DNA of 33,220 nucleotides from Pedobacter sp. (GTDB lineage Bacteria > Bacteroidota > Bacteroidia > Sphingobacteriales > Sphingobacteriaceae): positions 1-33,220 of the forward strand of contig JACMND010000090.1 of the NCBI GenBank assembly GCA_014378705.1. The letters are read 5' to 3'. Under the pieces are notes generated by a model. That model was given only the letters and a program-made list of their open reading frames with translations. It had not been told where the DNA came from and ran no database searches. Numbering within the stretch: position 1 is the stretch's first letter; every line of letters starts with the position of its first letter. Both the position numbers and the translations under genes were made by a program. Below, in pieces: positions 9,320 to 17,879 of this stretch.

Positions 9320-9877
9320 TTATTTTTTAGCTGCTGATTTACCAGCTTTCCTTCTTAATATTTCACCTACAAATTTTACACCTTTACCCTTGTATGGCTC
9401 CGGAGCTCGTAAAGAGCGAATTTTTGCAGCTACCTCACCCAACAACTGCTTGTCAATACTTTCCAAAGTAATTGTAGGGTTTTTTCCTTTTTCTGCAGCA
9501 GTGGTTACTTTAATTTCCTTGGGTAATTCAAATACGTAATGGTGAGAATATCCCAATACAAGATCTAAAGTGTTTCCCTGGTTTGTTGCCCGATAACCGA
9601 CACCAACTAATTCTTGTTGGGATTTGTACCCTTCCGTCACACCAATAACCATATTGTTAATTAATGAACGGTACAATCCATGTAACGCTTTGTGGCGTTT
9701 TTGATCTGAAGGGCGACTAACTGTGATTGTGCCATCTTCTTGCAATAAAGAAATTTCAGTATCTACCTGCTGGTATAATTCGCCTTTCGGACCTGTAACC
9801 GTAACCAGATTATTTTCTGAAACATTTATAGTAACTCCGCTTGGAATACTAATTGGGGCTTTTCCTATTCTTGACAT
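9320..9877 (-). CDS. rplF: 50S ribosomal protein L6 (uL6)
   Basis: L6 sits at the base of the L7/L12 stalk next to the sarcin-ricin loop and the factor-binding site. The 185-aa protein shows the two repeated L6 domains. The first begins [15 protein letters not shown]; the second holds the signature [20 protein letters not shown] near the C-terminus. The start codon is preceded by an AGGAGG Shine-Dalgarno sequence (about 9886-9891), uncommon in Bacteroidota. It follows rpsH closely. Confidence 0.99.
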   Translation of the reverse strand: MSRIGKAPISIPSGVTINVSENNLVTVTGPKGELYQQVDTEISLLQEDGTITVSRPSDQKRHKALHGLYRSLINNMVIGVTEGYKSQQELVGVGYRATNQGNTLDLVLGYSHHYVFELPKEIKVTTAAEKGKNPTITLESIDKQLLGEVAAKIRSLRAPEPYKGKGVKFVGEILRRKAGKSAAKK

Positions 9878-9892
9878 TTTATAATCCTCCTA

Positions 9893-10291
9893 TTAGTAAA
9901 CGTAACACAACACTTCACCACCGATATTTAGATTTTTAGCTTCTTTGTCTGTCATTACACCTTTAGAAGTTGACAGAATTGCTATACCGAGGCCATTTAA
10001 AACACGCGGCATGTTATCAACATCAGCGTATTTCCTTAATCCTGGCCGACTGATACGGGCTATAGTACGGATAGCTGGAATTTTTGTGATTGGGTGATAT
10101 TTTAAAGCGATTTTAATAATTCCCTGTGCCGTGGTATCTACAAACTTGTAATTTGTGATATACCCTTTGTCAAAAAGAACTTTTGTAATTTCTTTTTTAA
10201 GGTTTGATGCAGGAATTTCAACCACCCGGTGATTGGCTTTAATGGCATTTCTTACTCTTGTAAGATAATCTGCTATTGGATCTGTATTCAT
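9893..10291 (-). CDS. rpsH: 30S ribosomal protein S8 (uS8)
   Basis: S8 binds the central domain of 16S rRNA; in E. coli it also represses the spc operon. The 132-aa protein begins MNTDPIADYLTRVRNAIKA and has the C-terminal signature GLGIAILSTSKGVMTDKEA. Length is normal. It is separated from rpsN by a 130-nt AT-rich spacer containing an 8-bp perfect hairpin but no T-run terminator. Confidence 0.99.
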   Translation of the reverse strand: MNTDPIADYLTRVRNAIKANHRVVEIPASNLKKEITKVLFDKGYITNYKFVDTTAQGIIKIALKYHPITKIPAIRTIARISRPGLRKYADVDNMPRVLNGLGIAILSTSKGVMTDKEAKNLNIGGEVLCYVY

Positions 10292-10421
10292 TTATTTATT
10301 TTATGATGAGGGTTTCTTTTCAGACCTTTCATCGATTCATATTTAAGTTTTAATCTGGGAATCAAAAGATTAAAGTAAGTTTTAGAATTTATAACTTTCA
10401 GCTTAAAAATTATATCTTAAT

Positions 10422-10691
10422 TTACCAACTTGCTTTTTTAACTCCCGGAATTTTACCTGCGAGGGCCATTTCACGAAATGTAACACGCGAGATTCCAAAT
10501 TGACGCATGTAACCGCGTGGTCTCCCAGTTAACTTACATCTATTATGTTGACGCACCGGAGATGAATTTTTTGGTAGTTTATCTAAACCTTCAAAATCTC
10601 CAGCCAATTTCATTGCAGCTCTTTTATCTGCGTACTTAGCAACTAATCTGGCACGTTTAACGTCACGTGCTTTTACACCTTCTTTAGCCAT
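10422..10691 (-). CDS. rpsN: 30S ribosomal protein S14 (uS14), zinc-free form
   Basis: S14 lies in the 30S head near the A-site decoding region. The 89-aa product has the core [20 protein letters not shown] and the C-terminal [11 protein letters not shown]. The paired cysteine motifs of the short zinc-binding S14 are absent, and the N-terminal part is the longer helical type, so this is the C- form. Its ATG overlaps the rplE stop by one base (TAATG), implying translational coupling. Confidence 0.98.
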   Translation of the reverse strand: MAKEGVKARDVKRARLVAKYADKRAAMKLAGDFEGLDKLPKNSSPVRQHNRCKLTGRPRGYMRQFGISRVTFREMALAGKIPGVKKASW

Positions 10692-11260
10692 TATTGATTT
10701 ATATTAGAGGTTTGATTTTTAAACGGCAAACCAAATTGCTTTAATAATTCCAATGCTTCCACATCAGTTTTAGCGTCGGTTACAAACGTAATGTCCATAC
10801 CCATTATCTTATTAATCTGATCAATATTAATTTCTGGAAATATGATCTGCTCAGTGATACCTAACGTATAATTACCACGGCCATCAAAACCTTTATCATT
10901 AATCCCTTTAAAATCGCGAATTCGGGGTAGAGCTACTGCAATTAAACGATCTAAAAACTCGTACATATTGTTATCCCTTAAAGTTACGCGTACACCAATC
11001 GGCATACCTTTACGTAATTTAAAATTTGAAATGTCTTTTTTAGACTTAGTGGATACCGCTTGCTGTCCGGTAATGGTAGTTAACTCTTTTAAAGAATTAT
11101 CTATCAGTTTTTTATCTGTAACAGCGGCACCAACTCCCTGGTTAATTGAAATTTTTTGCAATTTAGGAACCTGCATCACGCTTTTATATTGGAACTTGTC
11201 CTTTAAAGCCGAAATGATTTCCTCTTTATATTTTGATTTTAATCTTGGTATGTAAGTCAT
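10691..11260 (-). CDS. rplE: 50S ribosomal protein L5 (uL5)
   Basis: L5 binds 5S rRNA in the central protuberance and contacts the P-site tRNA and S13. The 189-aa protein starts [20 protein letters not shown] and has the signature [12 protein letters not shown] and [21 protein letters not shown] element precedes its ATG by about 10 nt, inside the end of rplX. The start overlaps the rplX stop (ATGA), so the two are probably coupled. Confidence 0.99.
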   Translation of the reverse strand: MTYIPRLKSKYKEEIISALKDKFQYKSVMQVPKLQKISINQGVGAAVTDKKLIDNSLKELTTITGQQAVSTKSKKDISNFKLRKGMPIGVRVTLRDNNMYEFLDRLIAVALPRIRDFKGINDKGFDGRGNYTLGITEQIIFPEINIDQINKIMGMDITFVTDAKTDVEALELLKQFGLPFKNQTSNINQ

Positions 11261-11598
11261 AACTTAATTTCCTCCCCAGACTTTTTACTTATACGTACAG
11301 ATTTACCTTCTGCATTTTTTTGTTTACTTACACGAGATGGTTTACCTGATTTCGCATCAATTACCATCACATTTGAAATATGCAGAGCAGCTTCTTTTTT
11401 AACAATACCCCCGTTTGGGGTAGCAGCACTTGGCTTCGTATGTTTAGAAACCATGTTGGCACCTTCAACAATTATCCTGCTCTTCGCTAGCAAAACTTCT
11501 AATACCTTACCCTGAGTTCCTTTAGAATCACCGGCCATTATCTGTACGGTATCACCTTTCCGGATTTTAAATTTTTGTTGTTGTTGTTTCTTTTCCAT
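11257..11598 (-). CDS. rplX: 50S ribosomal protein L24 (uL24)
   Basis: L24 is an early 50S assembly initiator at the tunnel exit. The 113-aa product has an N-terminal KOW motif ([20 protein letters not shown], about residues 12-31) and the block [21 protein letters not shown] poly-Gln stretch (QQQQ) near the N-terminus is a small oddity. Its stop overlaps the rplE start by 4 nt. A GGAGG sequence lies about 10 nt upstream of the ATG. Confidence 0.98.
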   Translation of the reverse strand: MEKKQQQQKFKIRKGDTVQIMAGDSKGTQGKVLEVLLAKSRIIVEGANMVSKHTKPSAATPNGGIVKKEAALHISNVMVIDAKSGKPSRVSKQKNAEGKSVRISKKSGEEIKL

Positions 11599-11600
11599 TA

Positions 11601-11969
11601 TTACAATACCTCCGGAGCTAATGAAACAATTTTCATGAATTGCTTTTCCCGCAACTCTCTGGCTACAGGTCCAAAAATACGTGTTCCACGAGGCTCATCC
11701 TGTGCGTTTAGCAACACTGCAGCGTTATCGTCAAAGCGGATATATGACCCGTCCTTACGCCTGATCTCTTTTTTCGTTCTTACAACAACTGCTTTCGAAA
11801 CAGTTCCTTTTTTAATATTTCCTGATGGAAGCGCACTTTTTACAGTAACGACAACTTTATCACCTATGGATGCGTAACGCTTGCCTGTGCCGCCCAAAAC
11901 CCGGATCACTAAAACCTCTTTAGCTCCGCTGTTATCAGCAACATTCAGTCTTGATTCCTGTTGTACCAT
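11601..11969 (-). CDS. rplN: 50S ribosomal protein L14 (uL14)
   Basis: L14 is on the intersubunit face, contacts 16S rRNA in bridge B8 and is the docking site of silencing factor RsfS. The 122-aa protein begins [20 protein letters not shown] and has the [18 protein letters not shown] and [15 protein letters not shown] blocks. Length is exactly typical. It follows rpsQ with no spacer and precedes rplX by 2 nt. Confidence 0.99.
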   Translation of the reverse strand: MVQQESRLNVADNSGAKEVLVIRVLGGTGKRYASIGDKVVVTVKSALPSGNIKKGTVSKAVVVRTKKEIRRKDGSYIRFDDNAAVLLNAQDEPRGTRIFGPVARELREKQFMKIVSLAPEVL

Positions 11970-12224
11970 TTACTTAGCCTTTTCTAAAATTTCCACTAAT
12001 CTCCAATTCTTGGTCTTGCTCAGCGGACGGGTTTCCATAATCATAACCGTATCGCCTATGCCACACGTGTTTGTTTCGTCGTGAGCCATAAATTTGGTAG
12101 TTTTCTTCACAAACTTACCATAGATCGGGTGTTTCACTTTCCGTTCCACCGCAACTACAATGGACTTCTCCATTTTGTTACTAACCACCAACCCGGTCCT
12201 TGTTTTTCTTAATTGTCTTTCCAT
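11970..12224 (-). CDS. rpsQ: 30S ribosomal protein S17 (uS17)
   Basis: S17 is a primary 16S rRNA binder of the 5' domain with an OB fold. The 84-aa product begins [20 protein letters not shown] and contains the signature block [20 protein letters not shown]. Length is normal. It lies between rpmC (12-nt gap) and rplN, directly abutting the latter. Confidence 0.99.
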   Translation of the reverse strand: MERQLRKTRTGLVVSNKMEKSIVVAVERKVKHPIYGKFVKKTTKFMAHDETNTCGIGDTVMIMETRPLSKTKNWRLVEILEKAK

Positions 12225-12236
12225 TTCGACTTTAAT

Positions 12237-12470
12237 TTATTCAGAAGCGGACTCTGGCTCGGCAGGTGCAGCTTTTGCTGCTTCCGCTTTACGCTTAGTC
12301 AATTCTGTATTTAAACGAGCTACATCTTTTCTAACTTTCGTAATCCGTGTGGGATTCTCAATAGTTGAAACCGTATGAGCGAATTTTAGTTTAGTGAGAT
12401 TAGCCTTCTCTTCATTAATCCGAGCGACAACCTCTTCAGTTGTGAGCTCTAGAATTTCTGCGTTTTTCAT
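12237..12470 (-). CDS. rpmC: 50S ribosomal protein L29 (uL29)
   Basis: L29 sits at the polypeptide exit beside L23, where trigger factor and SRP dock. The 77-aa product shows the two-helix core: MKNAEILELTTEEVVARINE, then LKFAHTVSTIENPTRITKVR. A short Ala/Glu-rich tail (about 68-77) extends beyond the usual 60-65 aa. It is separated from rplP by a 68-nt spacer that contains a palindromic element. Confidence 0.97.
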   Translation of the reverse strand: MKNAEILELTTEEVVARINEEKANLTKLKFAHTVSTIENPTRITKVRKDVARLNTELTKRKAEAAKAAPAEPESASE

Positions 12471-12479
12471 TTTTATCTT

Positions 12480-12529
12480 AGTTGTTAGTTGCGAGTTGTT
12501 AGTTTGTTAGCTACTGCCAACTAACAACT
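12480..12529. repeat. Palindromic word-repeat element in the rplP-rpmC spacer
   Basis: Two left copies of AGTTGTTAGTT (12480-12490 and 12494-12504) are each perfectly complementary (11/11) to AACTAACAACT at 12519-12529. The RNA could thus form two alternative hairpins. No T-run follows. It fills almost the whole spacer and is similar in design to the elements at 4540-4666 and 5068-5136. Confidence 0.6.
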
Positions 12530-12538
12530 AATCACCAA

Positions 12539-12961
12539 TTATGCTTCTACAAAGTCTCTGCGTGTAACGAATCTTGTTTGAACCGGCAACTTCTGGGCTG
12601 CTAATCTTAATGCTTCTTTAGCAACTTCTAAAGGAACGCCTTCGGCTTCAAAAATCATCCGCCCAGGTCTAACTACTGCAACCCAATATTCTGGCGCACC
12701 TTTTCCTTTACCCATCCTAACTTCGGCTGGTTTTTTAGTTATCGGTTTATCTGGAAAAATACGAATCCATACCTGTCCTTCACGTTTCATAAAACGGGTA
12801 ACTGCAATACGGGCCGCTTCAATCTGACGACTGGTTATCCAGGCCGGTTCTAATGATTTGATTCCGAAAGAACCGAATGCAAGCTCAGCGCCACGTGTGG
12901 CCAGGCCTTTCATTTTGCCTTTCTGCATTTTTCTGAACTTCGTTCTCTTTGGCTGTAACAT
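12539..12961 (-). CDS. rplP: 50S ribosomal protein L16 (uL16)
   Basis: L16 is a late-assembling protein at the A-site tRNA elbow near the peptidyl-transferase centre. The 140-aa product begins [19 protein letters not shown] and carries [20 protein letters not shown] and [19 protein letters not shown], the family signatures. Length is normal. It is placed 42 nt after rpsC. Confidence 0.99.
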   Translation of the reverse strand: MLQPKRTKFRKMQKGKMKGLATRGAELAFGSFGIKSLEPAWITSRQIEAARIAVTRFMKREGQVWIRIFPDKPITKKPAEVRMGKGKGAPEYWVAVVRPGRMIFEAEGVPLEVAKEALRLAAQKLPVQTRFVTRRDFVEA

Positions 12962-13003
12962 GTTATTATTCTTTATTCGCTTTTATACGATTTTTAAATC
13001 TAA

Positions 13004-13897
13004 TTATTTCTTAGGCCTAAAACCACCACCGGCATTACCTCCGCCACGGTTTTGACCGGCACCTCCACTACGGTTAGCACTGCCGCCTGCACCACCTGCG
13101 CCGCCACGGTTCTGACCACTTCCGCCACGGTTATCACCGCTACGTCTGTTATCGCCACTACGTCTGTCCGGTCCGGCACCACCACGTCTTTCGCCACCAC
13201 CGTACGGTGCCTGGCTGCCTTCTTTGCCTTTTACACCAGTCGTTTGGCCAATATTTGGAGATAGATCACGTTTGCCATATACTTCACCTTTACAGATCCA
13301 TACTTTTACACCAATTTTACCATAGGTTGTTAATGCTTCCGCCAAGGCATAATCTATGTCTGCACGGAAGGTATGTAATGGGGTTCTTCCATCTTTGTAC
13401 TGCTCGGTACGTGCCATTTCGGCGCCACCTAAACGGCCAGAACACATAATTTTTATTCCCTCTGCTCCCATACGCATGGTTGATGCGATTGAAGTTTTCA
13501 TCGCACGACGAAAAGAAATTCTTGCCTCCAATTGCTTGGCAACACCTTCTGCTACCAACTGAGCGTCTAACTCAGGACGTTTAATCTCAAAAATGTTAAT
13601 CTGAACGTCTTTTTTGGTAAGCTTTTTTAACTCCTCTTTTATCTTATCAACTTCCTGACCACCCTTACCAATAACAATACCCGGGCGAGCAGTATGTATA
13701 GTGATGGTTATGCGTTTTAAAGTACGCTCGATAACTACTTTGGAAATACCACCTTTAGAAATACGAGCAGAAAGGTATTTTCTTATTTTTTCGTCCTCTA
13801 CTAATTTTTCGGAGTAGTCATTGCCACCGAACCAATTAGAATCCCATCCTTTGATGATACCTAGCCTGGCACCTATTGGATTTGCTTTTTGTCCCAT
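13004..13897 (-). CDS. rpsC: 30S ribosomal protein S3 (uS3) with Gly/Arg/Asn-rich tail
   Basis: S3 forms part of the mRNA entry tunnel and helicase site in the 30S head. Residues 1 to about 220 are the normal fold: N-terminal [22 protein letters not shown] type-II domain with VIGKGG at 75-80, and C-terminal domain ending [12 protein letters not shown]. The protein is 297 aa, about 65 longer than E. coli S3. The excess (about 228-297) is a low-complexity tail of RGG/NRGG and RRSGDN-like repeats, strongly basic and glycine rich. It probably is disordered and could bind RNA; this is inference. The tail DNA is GC richer than its surroundings. Confidence 0.98.
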   Translation of the reverse strand: MGQKANPIGARLGIIKGWDSNWFGGNDYSEKLVEDEKIRKYLSARISKGGISKVVIERTLKRITITIHTARPGIVIGKGGQEVDKIKEELKKLTKKDVQINIFEIKRPELDAQLVAEGVAKQLEARISFRRAMKTSIASTMRMGAEGIKIMCSGRLGGAEMARTEQYKDGRTPLHTFRADIDYALAEALTTYGKIGVKVWICKGEVYGKRDLSPNIGQTTGVKGKEGSQAPYGGGERRGGAGPDRRSGDNRRSGDNRGGSGQNRGGAGGAGGSANRSGGAGQNRGGGNAGGGFRPKK

Positions 13898-13900
13898 TCC

Positions 13901-14263
13901 TTAATTAGCTATTGATTCAACATTTTTACTATCAACTATCAGAGTAACGTGGTTTGAACGCTTCCGTATCCTGTGCCCACGGCCCTGAGGAGCCGGTCTT
14001 AATCTTTTTAACTGACGTCCACCATCAACCATAATTGTTTTCACAAACAACTCATTGTCTTCCGGACGCTGTCCATCATTTTTGGATTCCCAATTCTTAA
14101 TCGCTGATAATAATAATTTCTCAACTCTTATTGCAGCTTCCTTATTAGTAAACTTTAATATGTAAAGTGCTTTCTCAACTCTCTCACCGCGGATCAGGTC
14201 GACAACCAATCTCATCTTTCGAGGAGAGGTAGGGCAATTATTTAATTTTGCTATTGCTTCCAT
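13901..14263 (-). CDS. rplV: 50S ribosomal protein L22 (uL22)
   Basis: L22 spans the 50S subunit, its long beta hairpin lining the exit tunnel next to L4; hairpin changes can cause macrolide resistance. The 120-aa product begins [20 protein letters not shown] and contains the [20 protein letters not shown] hairpin/C-terminal block, with no visible insertion or deletion. It sits 3 nt from both rpsS and rpsC. Confidence 0.99.
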   Translation of the reverse strand: MEAIAKLNNCPTSPRKMRLVVDLIRGERVEKALYILKFTNKEAAIRVEKLLLSAIKNWESKNDGQRPEDNELFVKTIMVDGGRQLKRLRPAPQGRGHRIRKRSNHVTLIVDSKNVESIAN

Positions 14264-14266
14264 TTC

Positions 14267-14533
14267 TTATTTTTTCTTTTCAGAGTGACCTCTAAATGTC
14301 CGGGTTGGGGAAAATTCACCTAGTTTATGACCTACCATATTTTCAGTTACATATACCGGTATAAATTTATTACCGTTGTGAACCGCGAAAGTATGACCAA
14401 CGAAATCCGGAGATATCATCGAGCGACGTGACCAAGTTTTGATCACTGATTTTTTGTTGCCTTCATTCATTGTAGACACTTTCTTATCTACGTTATGATC
14501 AATGTAAGGTCCTTTTTTTATTGAACGAGCCAT
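14267..14533 (-). CDS. rpsS: 30S ribosomal protein S19 (uS19)
   Basis: S19 pairs with S13 in the 30S head and contacts the A-site finger. The 88-aa protein begins [19 protein letters not shown] and contains the signature [20 protein letters not shown] and the C-terminal [14 protein letters not shown]. Its start overlaps the rplB stop by one base (TAATG), suggesting coupled translation. Confidence 0.99.
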   Translation of the reverse strand: MARSIKKGPYIDHNVDKKVSTMNEGNKKSVIKTWSRRSMISPDFVGHTFAVHNGNKFIPVYVTENMVGHKLGEFSPTRTFRGHSEKKK

Positions 14534-15357
14534 TATTTCTTCCTTCTCTCTATAATGTAACGATCGGATGATTTCTTTTTATCGCGGGTTTTAAATCCTT
14601 TAGATAATAAACCTTTTCTTGAACGCGGATGACCACCGGATGATCTTCCTTCACCACCACCCATTGGGTGATCGACAGGGTTCATAGCAACACCTCTTAC
14701 TCTTGGTCTTCTTCCTAACCAGCGGTTTCTACCTGCTTTACCTAACACTTCGTTAGCTTTTTCAGAGTTTGAAACGGTTCCGATAGTTGCTATACAAGTG
14801 GCCAGAATCATGCGTGTTTCGCCAGAAGGCATTTTGATAATCGCATACTTGCCGTCACGGGCAGATAATTGTGCATACGTTCCTGCACTTCGCGCAATAG
14901 TTCCGCCCTGTCCAGGGTTCAATTCAATGTTATGAACTATAGAACCTAAAGGAATATTTTTTAAAGGTAATGCGTTCCCAATTTCTGGAGCTGAGGTTTC
15001 ACCAGACACAATTTTCTGACCAACAGTTAATCCCTCAGGAGCAATTATATAACGCTTCTCGCCATCGGCATAATTTACCAAAGCTATTCGAGCACTACGA
15101 TTTGGATCATATTCAATGGTAGCAACAGTTGCCTGGATATCATTTTTATCACGTTTAAAATCAATTAAACGGTATGACTTTTTATGCCCTCCACCAAGAT
15201 AACGCATAGTCATTTTTCCAGAATGGTTTCTACCACCTGATTTTTTAATTGAGGTTACCAGCGATTTTTCTGGAACGTTAGTAGTTACATCCGAGAATAC
15301 ACCTCCTACTCTAAAACGAGTACCAGGTGTAACTGGTTTAAATCTTCTTACTGCCAT
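14533..15357 (-). CDS. rplB: 50S ribosomal protein L2 (uL2)
   Basis: L2 is needed for subunit association and peptidyl-transferase activity. The 274-aa protein begins [19 protein letters not shown]. It has the OB/SH3 RNA-binding domains and the C-terminal signature [20 protein letters not shown], in which the conserved His preceding Pro is kept while the next His of E. coli is Met. The very basic C-terminus ([13 protein letters not shown]) is typical. Length is normal. Confidence 0.99.
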   Translation of the reverse strand: MAVRRFKPVTPGTRFRVGGVFSDVTTNVPEKSLVTSIKKSGGRNHSGKMTMRYLGGGHKKSYRLIDFKRDKNDIQATVATIEYDPNRSARIALVNYADGEKRYIIAPEGLTVGQKIVSGETSAPEIGNALPLKNIPLGSIVHNIELNPGQGGTIARSAGTYAQLSARDGKYAIIKMPSGETRMILATCIATIGTVSNSEKANEVLGKAGRNRWLGRRPRVRGVAMNPVDHPMGGGEGRSSGGHPRSRKGLLSKGFKTRDKKKSSDRYIIERRKK

Positions 15358-15364
15358 GTCTTAA

Positions 15365-15655
15365 TTATATATTGGTGTAAAAGTCAATAGTTTCGCCGTC
15401 CTTTAAAGTAACCACCGCTTTTTTGTATTTAGCCGCACGGCCAGATACCATACCTGCTTTGGTGTTACGGGACTTTATTTTACCTACAACTACCATGGTA
15501 TTGATAGCTACGATATTTACGCCATACATTTTCTCAATGGCACTTTTGATCTCCAGCTTATTTGCTTTGGGATCAGCTTTAAAAGTAAAGCGATTTAACT
15601 TCTCAGTTAATAATGACGCCTTTTCTGACAAGATCGGTTTCTTTAAAATTTCCAT
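15365..15655 (-). CDS. rplW: 50S ribosomal protein L23 (uL23)
   Basis: L23 sits at the exit tunnel and is the main docking site of trigger factor and SRP. The start is placed at the ATG at 15655 (MEILKKPILSEKASLLTEKL, 96 aa). The longer reading from a TTG at 15667 would overlap the rplD stop. The core includes LEIKSAIEKMYGVNIVAINT, and the ending EKA-to-DFYTNI is normal. Distances to rplD (1 nt) and rplB (7 nt) are minimal. Confidence 0.97.
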   Translation of the reverse strand: MEILKKPILSEKASLLTEKLNRFTFKADPKANKLEIKSAIEKMYGVNIVAINTMVVVGKIKSRNTKAGMVSGRAAKYKKAVVTLKDGETIDFYTNI

Positions 15656-15656
15656 C

Positions 15657-16286
15657 TTACTTGGCAAATGCCTCCTCCAAAGTTTTAACAGTTTCTGTAG
15701 TCAGCAATAGAGTACCTGCATTTAATACATCATATGTATTTAACTGCGCAGCGGTAACGACTTTTGCTTTCTTAATGTTTCTGCTTGATAAGTAAATATT
15801 ATTATTTGCAGTCGGTAAAACTAATAGGGTTTTCGAATCAGTTAAATTTAGATCTGCTACAAACTTGATGTAGTTCTGAGTTTTGATGGAATCAAAACTG
15901 AAATCTTCTAAAACAACAATATTTTTGTCCTGTGCTTTATAGGTCAATGCTGATTTACGAGCCAATGATTTAAGCTTTTTATTAAGCTTAAAACTATAAT
16001 CACGGGGTTGTGGACCAAATACTCTACCACCACCGTTAAATAACGGAGATTTAATAGATCCGGCCCGAGCTCCACCTGTTCCTTTTTGCTTGTATAATTT
16101 GCGGGTAGAACCAGCAATTTCATTGCGTTGTTTAGACTTGTGCGTTCCTTGGCGCTGGTTAGCTAAGTATTGCTTAACATCTAAGTAGATTGCGTGGTCA
16201 TTCGGCTTTACTGCGAATATCCCATCAGGAAGTTGCACCTTGGCACCTGTTTCTTTGCCTGATATATTAATTACGTTTACTTCCAT
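15657..16286 (-). CDS. rplD: 50S ribosomal protein L4 (uL4)
   Basis: L4 lines the exit tunnel with L22 and, in E. coli, represses the S10 operon at transcription and translation. The start is set at the ATG at 16286 ([14 protein letters not shown], 209 aa), 4 nt after the rplC stop. A TTG at 16304 would add six residues overlapping rplC. The tunnel loop ([20 protein letters not shown]) is intact, as is [20 protein letters not shown]. Confidence 0.97.
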   Translation of the reverse strand: MEVNVINISGKETGAKVQLPDGIFAVKPNDHAIYLDVKQYLANQRQGTHKSKQRNEIAGSTRKLYKQKGTGGARAGSIKSPLFNGGGRVFGPQPRDYSFKLNKKLKSLARKSALTYKAQDKNIVVLEDFSFDSIKTQNYIKFVADLNLTDSKTLLVLPTANNNIYLSSRNIKKAKVVTAAQLNTYDVLNAGTLLLTTETVKTLEEAFAK

Positions 16287-16290
16287 CTCC

Positions 16291-16908
16291 TTATTTATCA
16301 ACAATTACGTAAGATCCCTTAGCTCCCGGAATAGAACCGCTAACTACTAACAAATTTTGTTCTGGATATACTTTTAAAACTTCAAGGTTTTGAATCTTAA
16401 CACGATCTCCACCCATGCGGCCTGCCATACGCATTCCTTTGAATACACGCGAAGGCCATGAAGACGCACCCAATGAACCTGGCGCACGTAGACGATTATG
16501 CTGTCCGTGGGTTTGCCCACCTACACCGCCAAAGCCATGACGTTTTACCACACCCTGGAAACCTTTACCTTTTGAAGTACCAACTACATCAACAAAATCC
16601 CCGGCGACAAAAATGTCAACGGTCACGGTATCTCCCAAACTTTTTTCATCAACAAACGTCTTAAATTCGACAATCTTGCGTTTAGGAGTCGTATTTGCTT
16701 TCGCGAAATGCCCTTTTAAAGGTCCGGATGTATTTTTTTCTTTCTTTTCATCGAAAGCTAACTGAACAGCTGCATAGCCGTCCTGATCAACGGTGCGTAA
16801 TTGCGTTACAACACAAGGTCCAGCTTCGATCACCGTACAGGGAATGTTTTTCCCGTCAGCACCGAAAATGCTGGTCATTCCTACTTTTTTTCCAATAATT
16901 CCTGACAT
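16291..16908 (-). CDS. rplC: 50S ribosomal protein L3 (uL3)
   Basis: L3 is one of the two 50S assembly initiators and reaches toward the peptidyl-transferase centre. The 205-aa product begins [20 protein letters not shown] and carries [20 protein letters not shown] and [20 protein letters not shown]. The Gln methylated by PrmB in E. coli (in QNQTPGK) aligns with Ser here (SSWPSR), so that modification cannot occur. In this genome rplC is the first gene of its transcription unit, not preceded by rpsJ; a good promoter and a structured leader lie upstream. Confidence 0.99.
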   Translation of the reverse strand: MSGIIGKKVGMTSIFGADGKNIPCTVIEAGPCVVTQLRTVDQDGYAAVQLAFDEKKEKNTSGPLKGHFAKANTTPKRKIVEFKTFVDEKSLGDTVTVDIFVAGDFVDVVGTSKGKGFQGVVKRHGFGGVGGQTHGQHNRLRAPGSLGASSWPSRVFKGMRMAGRMGGDRVKIQNLEVLKVYPEQNLLVVSGSIPGAKGSYVIVDK

Positions 16909-16926
16909 TTTCTATTTCTTCTTTTG

Positions 16927-16960
16927 TGCCCATCGAAGCAGTAGGGCTTCGTTCAAGGCA
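16927..16960 (-). promoter_or_regulatory. Structured leader hairpin upstream of rplC
   Basis: In the roughly 70-nt predicted leader, an inner 6-bp stem (16934-16939 with 16946-16951, 6-nt loop) is enclosed by an outer 4-bp pairing (16927-16930 with 16957-16960). It lies 19 nt before the rplC ATG. It could be a target for ribosomal-protein feedback, but no known leader motif is recognised. Confidence 0.4.
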
Positions 16961-16984
16961 TTTATAATCCCCTTTAAGGGAGGG

Positions 16985-17015
16985 CAAAGATAGAAAAGTC
17001 TGATTAATTATCAAA
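16985..17015 (-). promoter_or_regulatory. Promoter of the rplC-rplQ transcription unit
   Basis: On the minus strand TTTG (17015-17012), a 19-bp spacer and TATCTTTG (16992-16985) match the Bacteroidota housekeeping promoter consensus perfectly. The predicted start is near 16978, about 70 nt before rplC. This fits the loss of linkage to rpsJ, whose transcript ends at a terminator at 19226-19253. Confidence 0.75.
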
Positions 17016-17206
17016 TACTTAGTGAGTTATTTTGAAATAATACAAAATTAATTTCCGTAAAATTATTTAACTCAGCATATAATTCAGTGGTGAATCCTTA
17101 ACACACAATAAGTAAATTATTAAATTGTCAGTGTTAAAGTTTTGAAGAACTTATCATTAAAGTCTTGATTTAATAACAGAATGCATAAAATCTTAAATAA
17201 CTGAAC

Positions 17207-17233
17207 TTGCAAATACTAATTTTTATAAGTTTG
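17207..17233 (+). promoter_or_regulatory. Possible promoter of the coiled-coil membrane protein gene
   Basis: TAAGTTTG at 17226-17233 is a perfect TAnnTTTG element. The upstream match is only TTGC at 17207-17210, and the spacing (15-16 bp) is shorter than the usual 19-20. The predicted start would leave a leader of only 10-20 nt. The 16909-17248 intergenic stretch otherwise holds the rplC promoter and AT-rich sequence. Confidence 0.35.
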
Positions 17234-17257
17234 GGTTATGTGTTATAAATGATTTTT

Positions 17258-17866
17258 ATGAAATTAAAATTTACGCTTATTCTATTGTTACTAGTAACTG
17301 TTAAGAGTCAGTTCTCTGTTTTGGCTCAAGACAATACCAAATTGATTAATAAGAACCTTTCCAGTCAGTATTCTGAACTTATTTTAAAATCAAAAAACAA
17401 TGATCAGGGTTTTAAAATAATCAATCCAGAAAGGTTATCTACTTTTCAAAACAATCTTGCAGATACAATTAAATCTAAAAACTCTAAAATTTTTGAAATT
17501 CAAGGTAGGATAAATGAGCAGATCAAAACAATAAAATTGCTTAAATCAGAACTAGATTCTGAAAAACAGAATGTTAGTCAGTCAAAATCACTAATAAACG
17601 AAATTAGTCTTTTAGGCATCAGCATTAATAAATCAACTTATACTTGGATTATGTGGGGCTTAGTTATGGGATTAGGTGCGGCTCTTATATTTGTTGTATT
17701 TCAATCTTCAAGCGCACGCAAAGAGGCAAAGTACCGTACCAAATTATTTCATGATCTGTTTGAAGAATTTCAAACTTTTAAAACAAAATCTAATGAAAAG
17801 GAAAAAAAACTTGCAAGAGAACTGCAAACCGAACGAAACCGAGTAGAAGAATTGCTTAAAAAATAA
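17258..17866 (+). CDS. Membrane-anchored coiled-coil protein of unknown function
   Basis: The product of about 202 aa has a cleavable-looking signal peptide (MKLKFTLILLLLVTVKS, then VLAQDN). A periplasmic region with heptad-like helices follows (about 60-115), then one transmembrane segment (about 129-149, WIMWGLVMGLGAALIFVVF) and a Lys/Glu-rich cytoplasmic coiled coil (about 155-202). The architecture resembles a Bacteroidota protein family that I believe is often mislabelled tRNA (guanine-N1)-methyltransferase; no SPOUT or catalytic motif is visible, so I reject that name. I chose the ATG at 17258 because it gives a standard signal peptide; the in-frame ATG at 17249 is possible. It is the only plus-strand gene within the ribosomal region and converges on the tyrA-like gene with a 13-nt gap and no visible terminator. 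Confidence 0.8.
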   Translation: MKLKFTLILLLLVTVKSQFSVLAQDNTKLINKNLSSQYSELILKSKNNDQGFKIINPERLSTFQNNLADTIKSKNSKIFEIQGRINEQIKTIKLLKSELDSEKQNVSQSKSLINEISLLGISINKSTYTWIMWGLVMGLGAALIFVVFQSSSARKEAKYRTKLFHDLFEEFQTFKTKSNEKEKKLARELQTERNRVEELLKK

Positions 17867-17879
17867 CTGTTCCTAGTTT

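Noticed and set aside
10345-10381. 8-bp hairpin in the rpsN-rpsH spacer as a terminator
   Set aside because: AT-rich stem without a T-run, in the middle of an essential co-transcribed operon.
13000-13264. Val- or Thr-rich ORFs in other frames of the rpsC tail
   Set aside because: They arise from the repetitive GC-rich tail of S3 read in other frames.
17258-17866. Naming the coiled-coil protein a tRNA (guanine-N1)-methyltransferase
   Set aside because: No SPOUT knot or SAM-binding motif is visible; signal peptide, one membrane helix and coiled coils argue against it.
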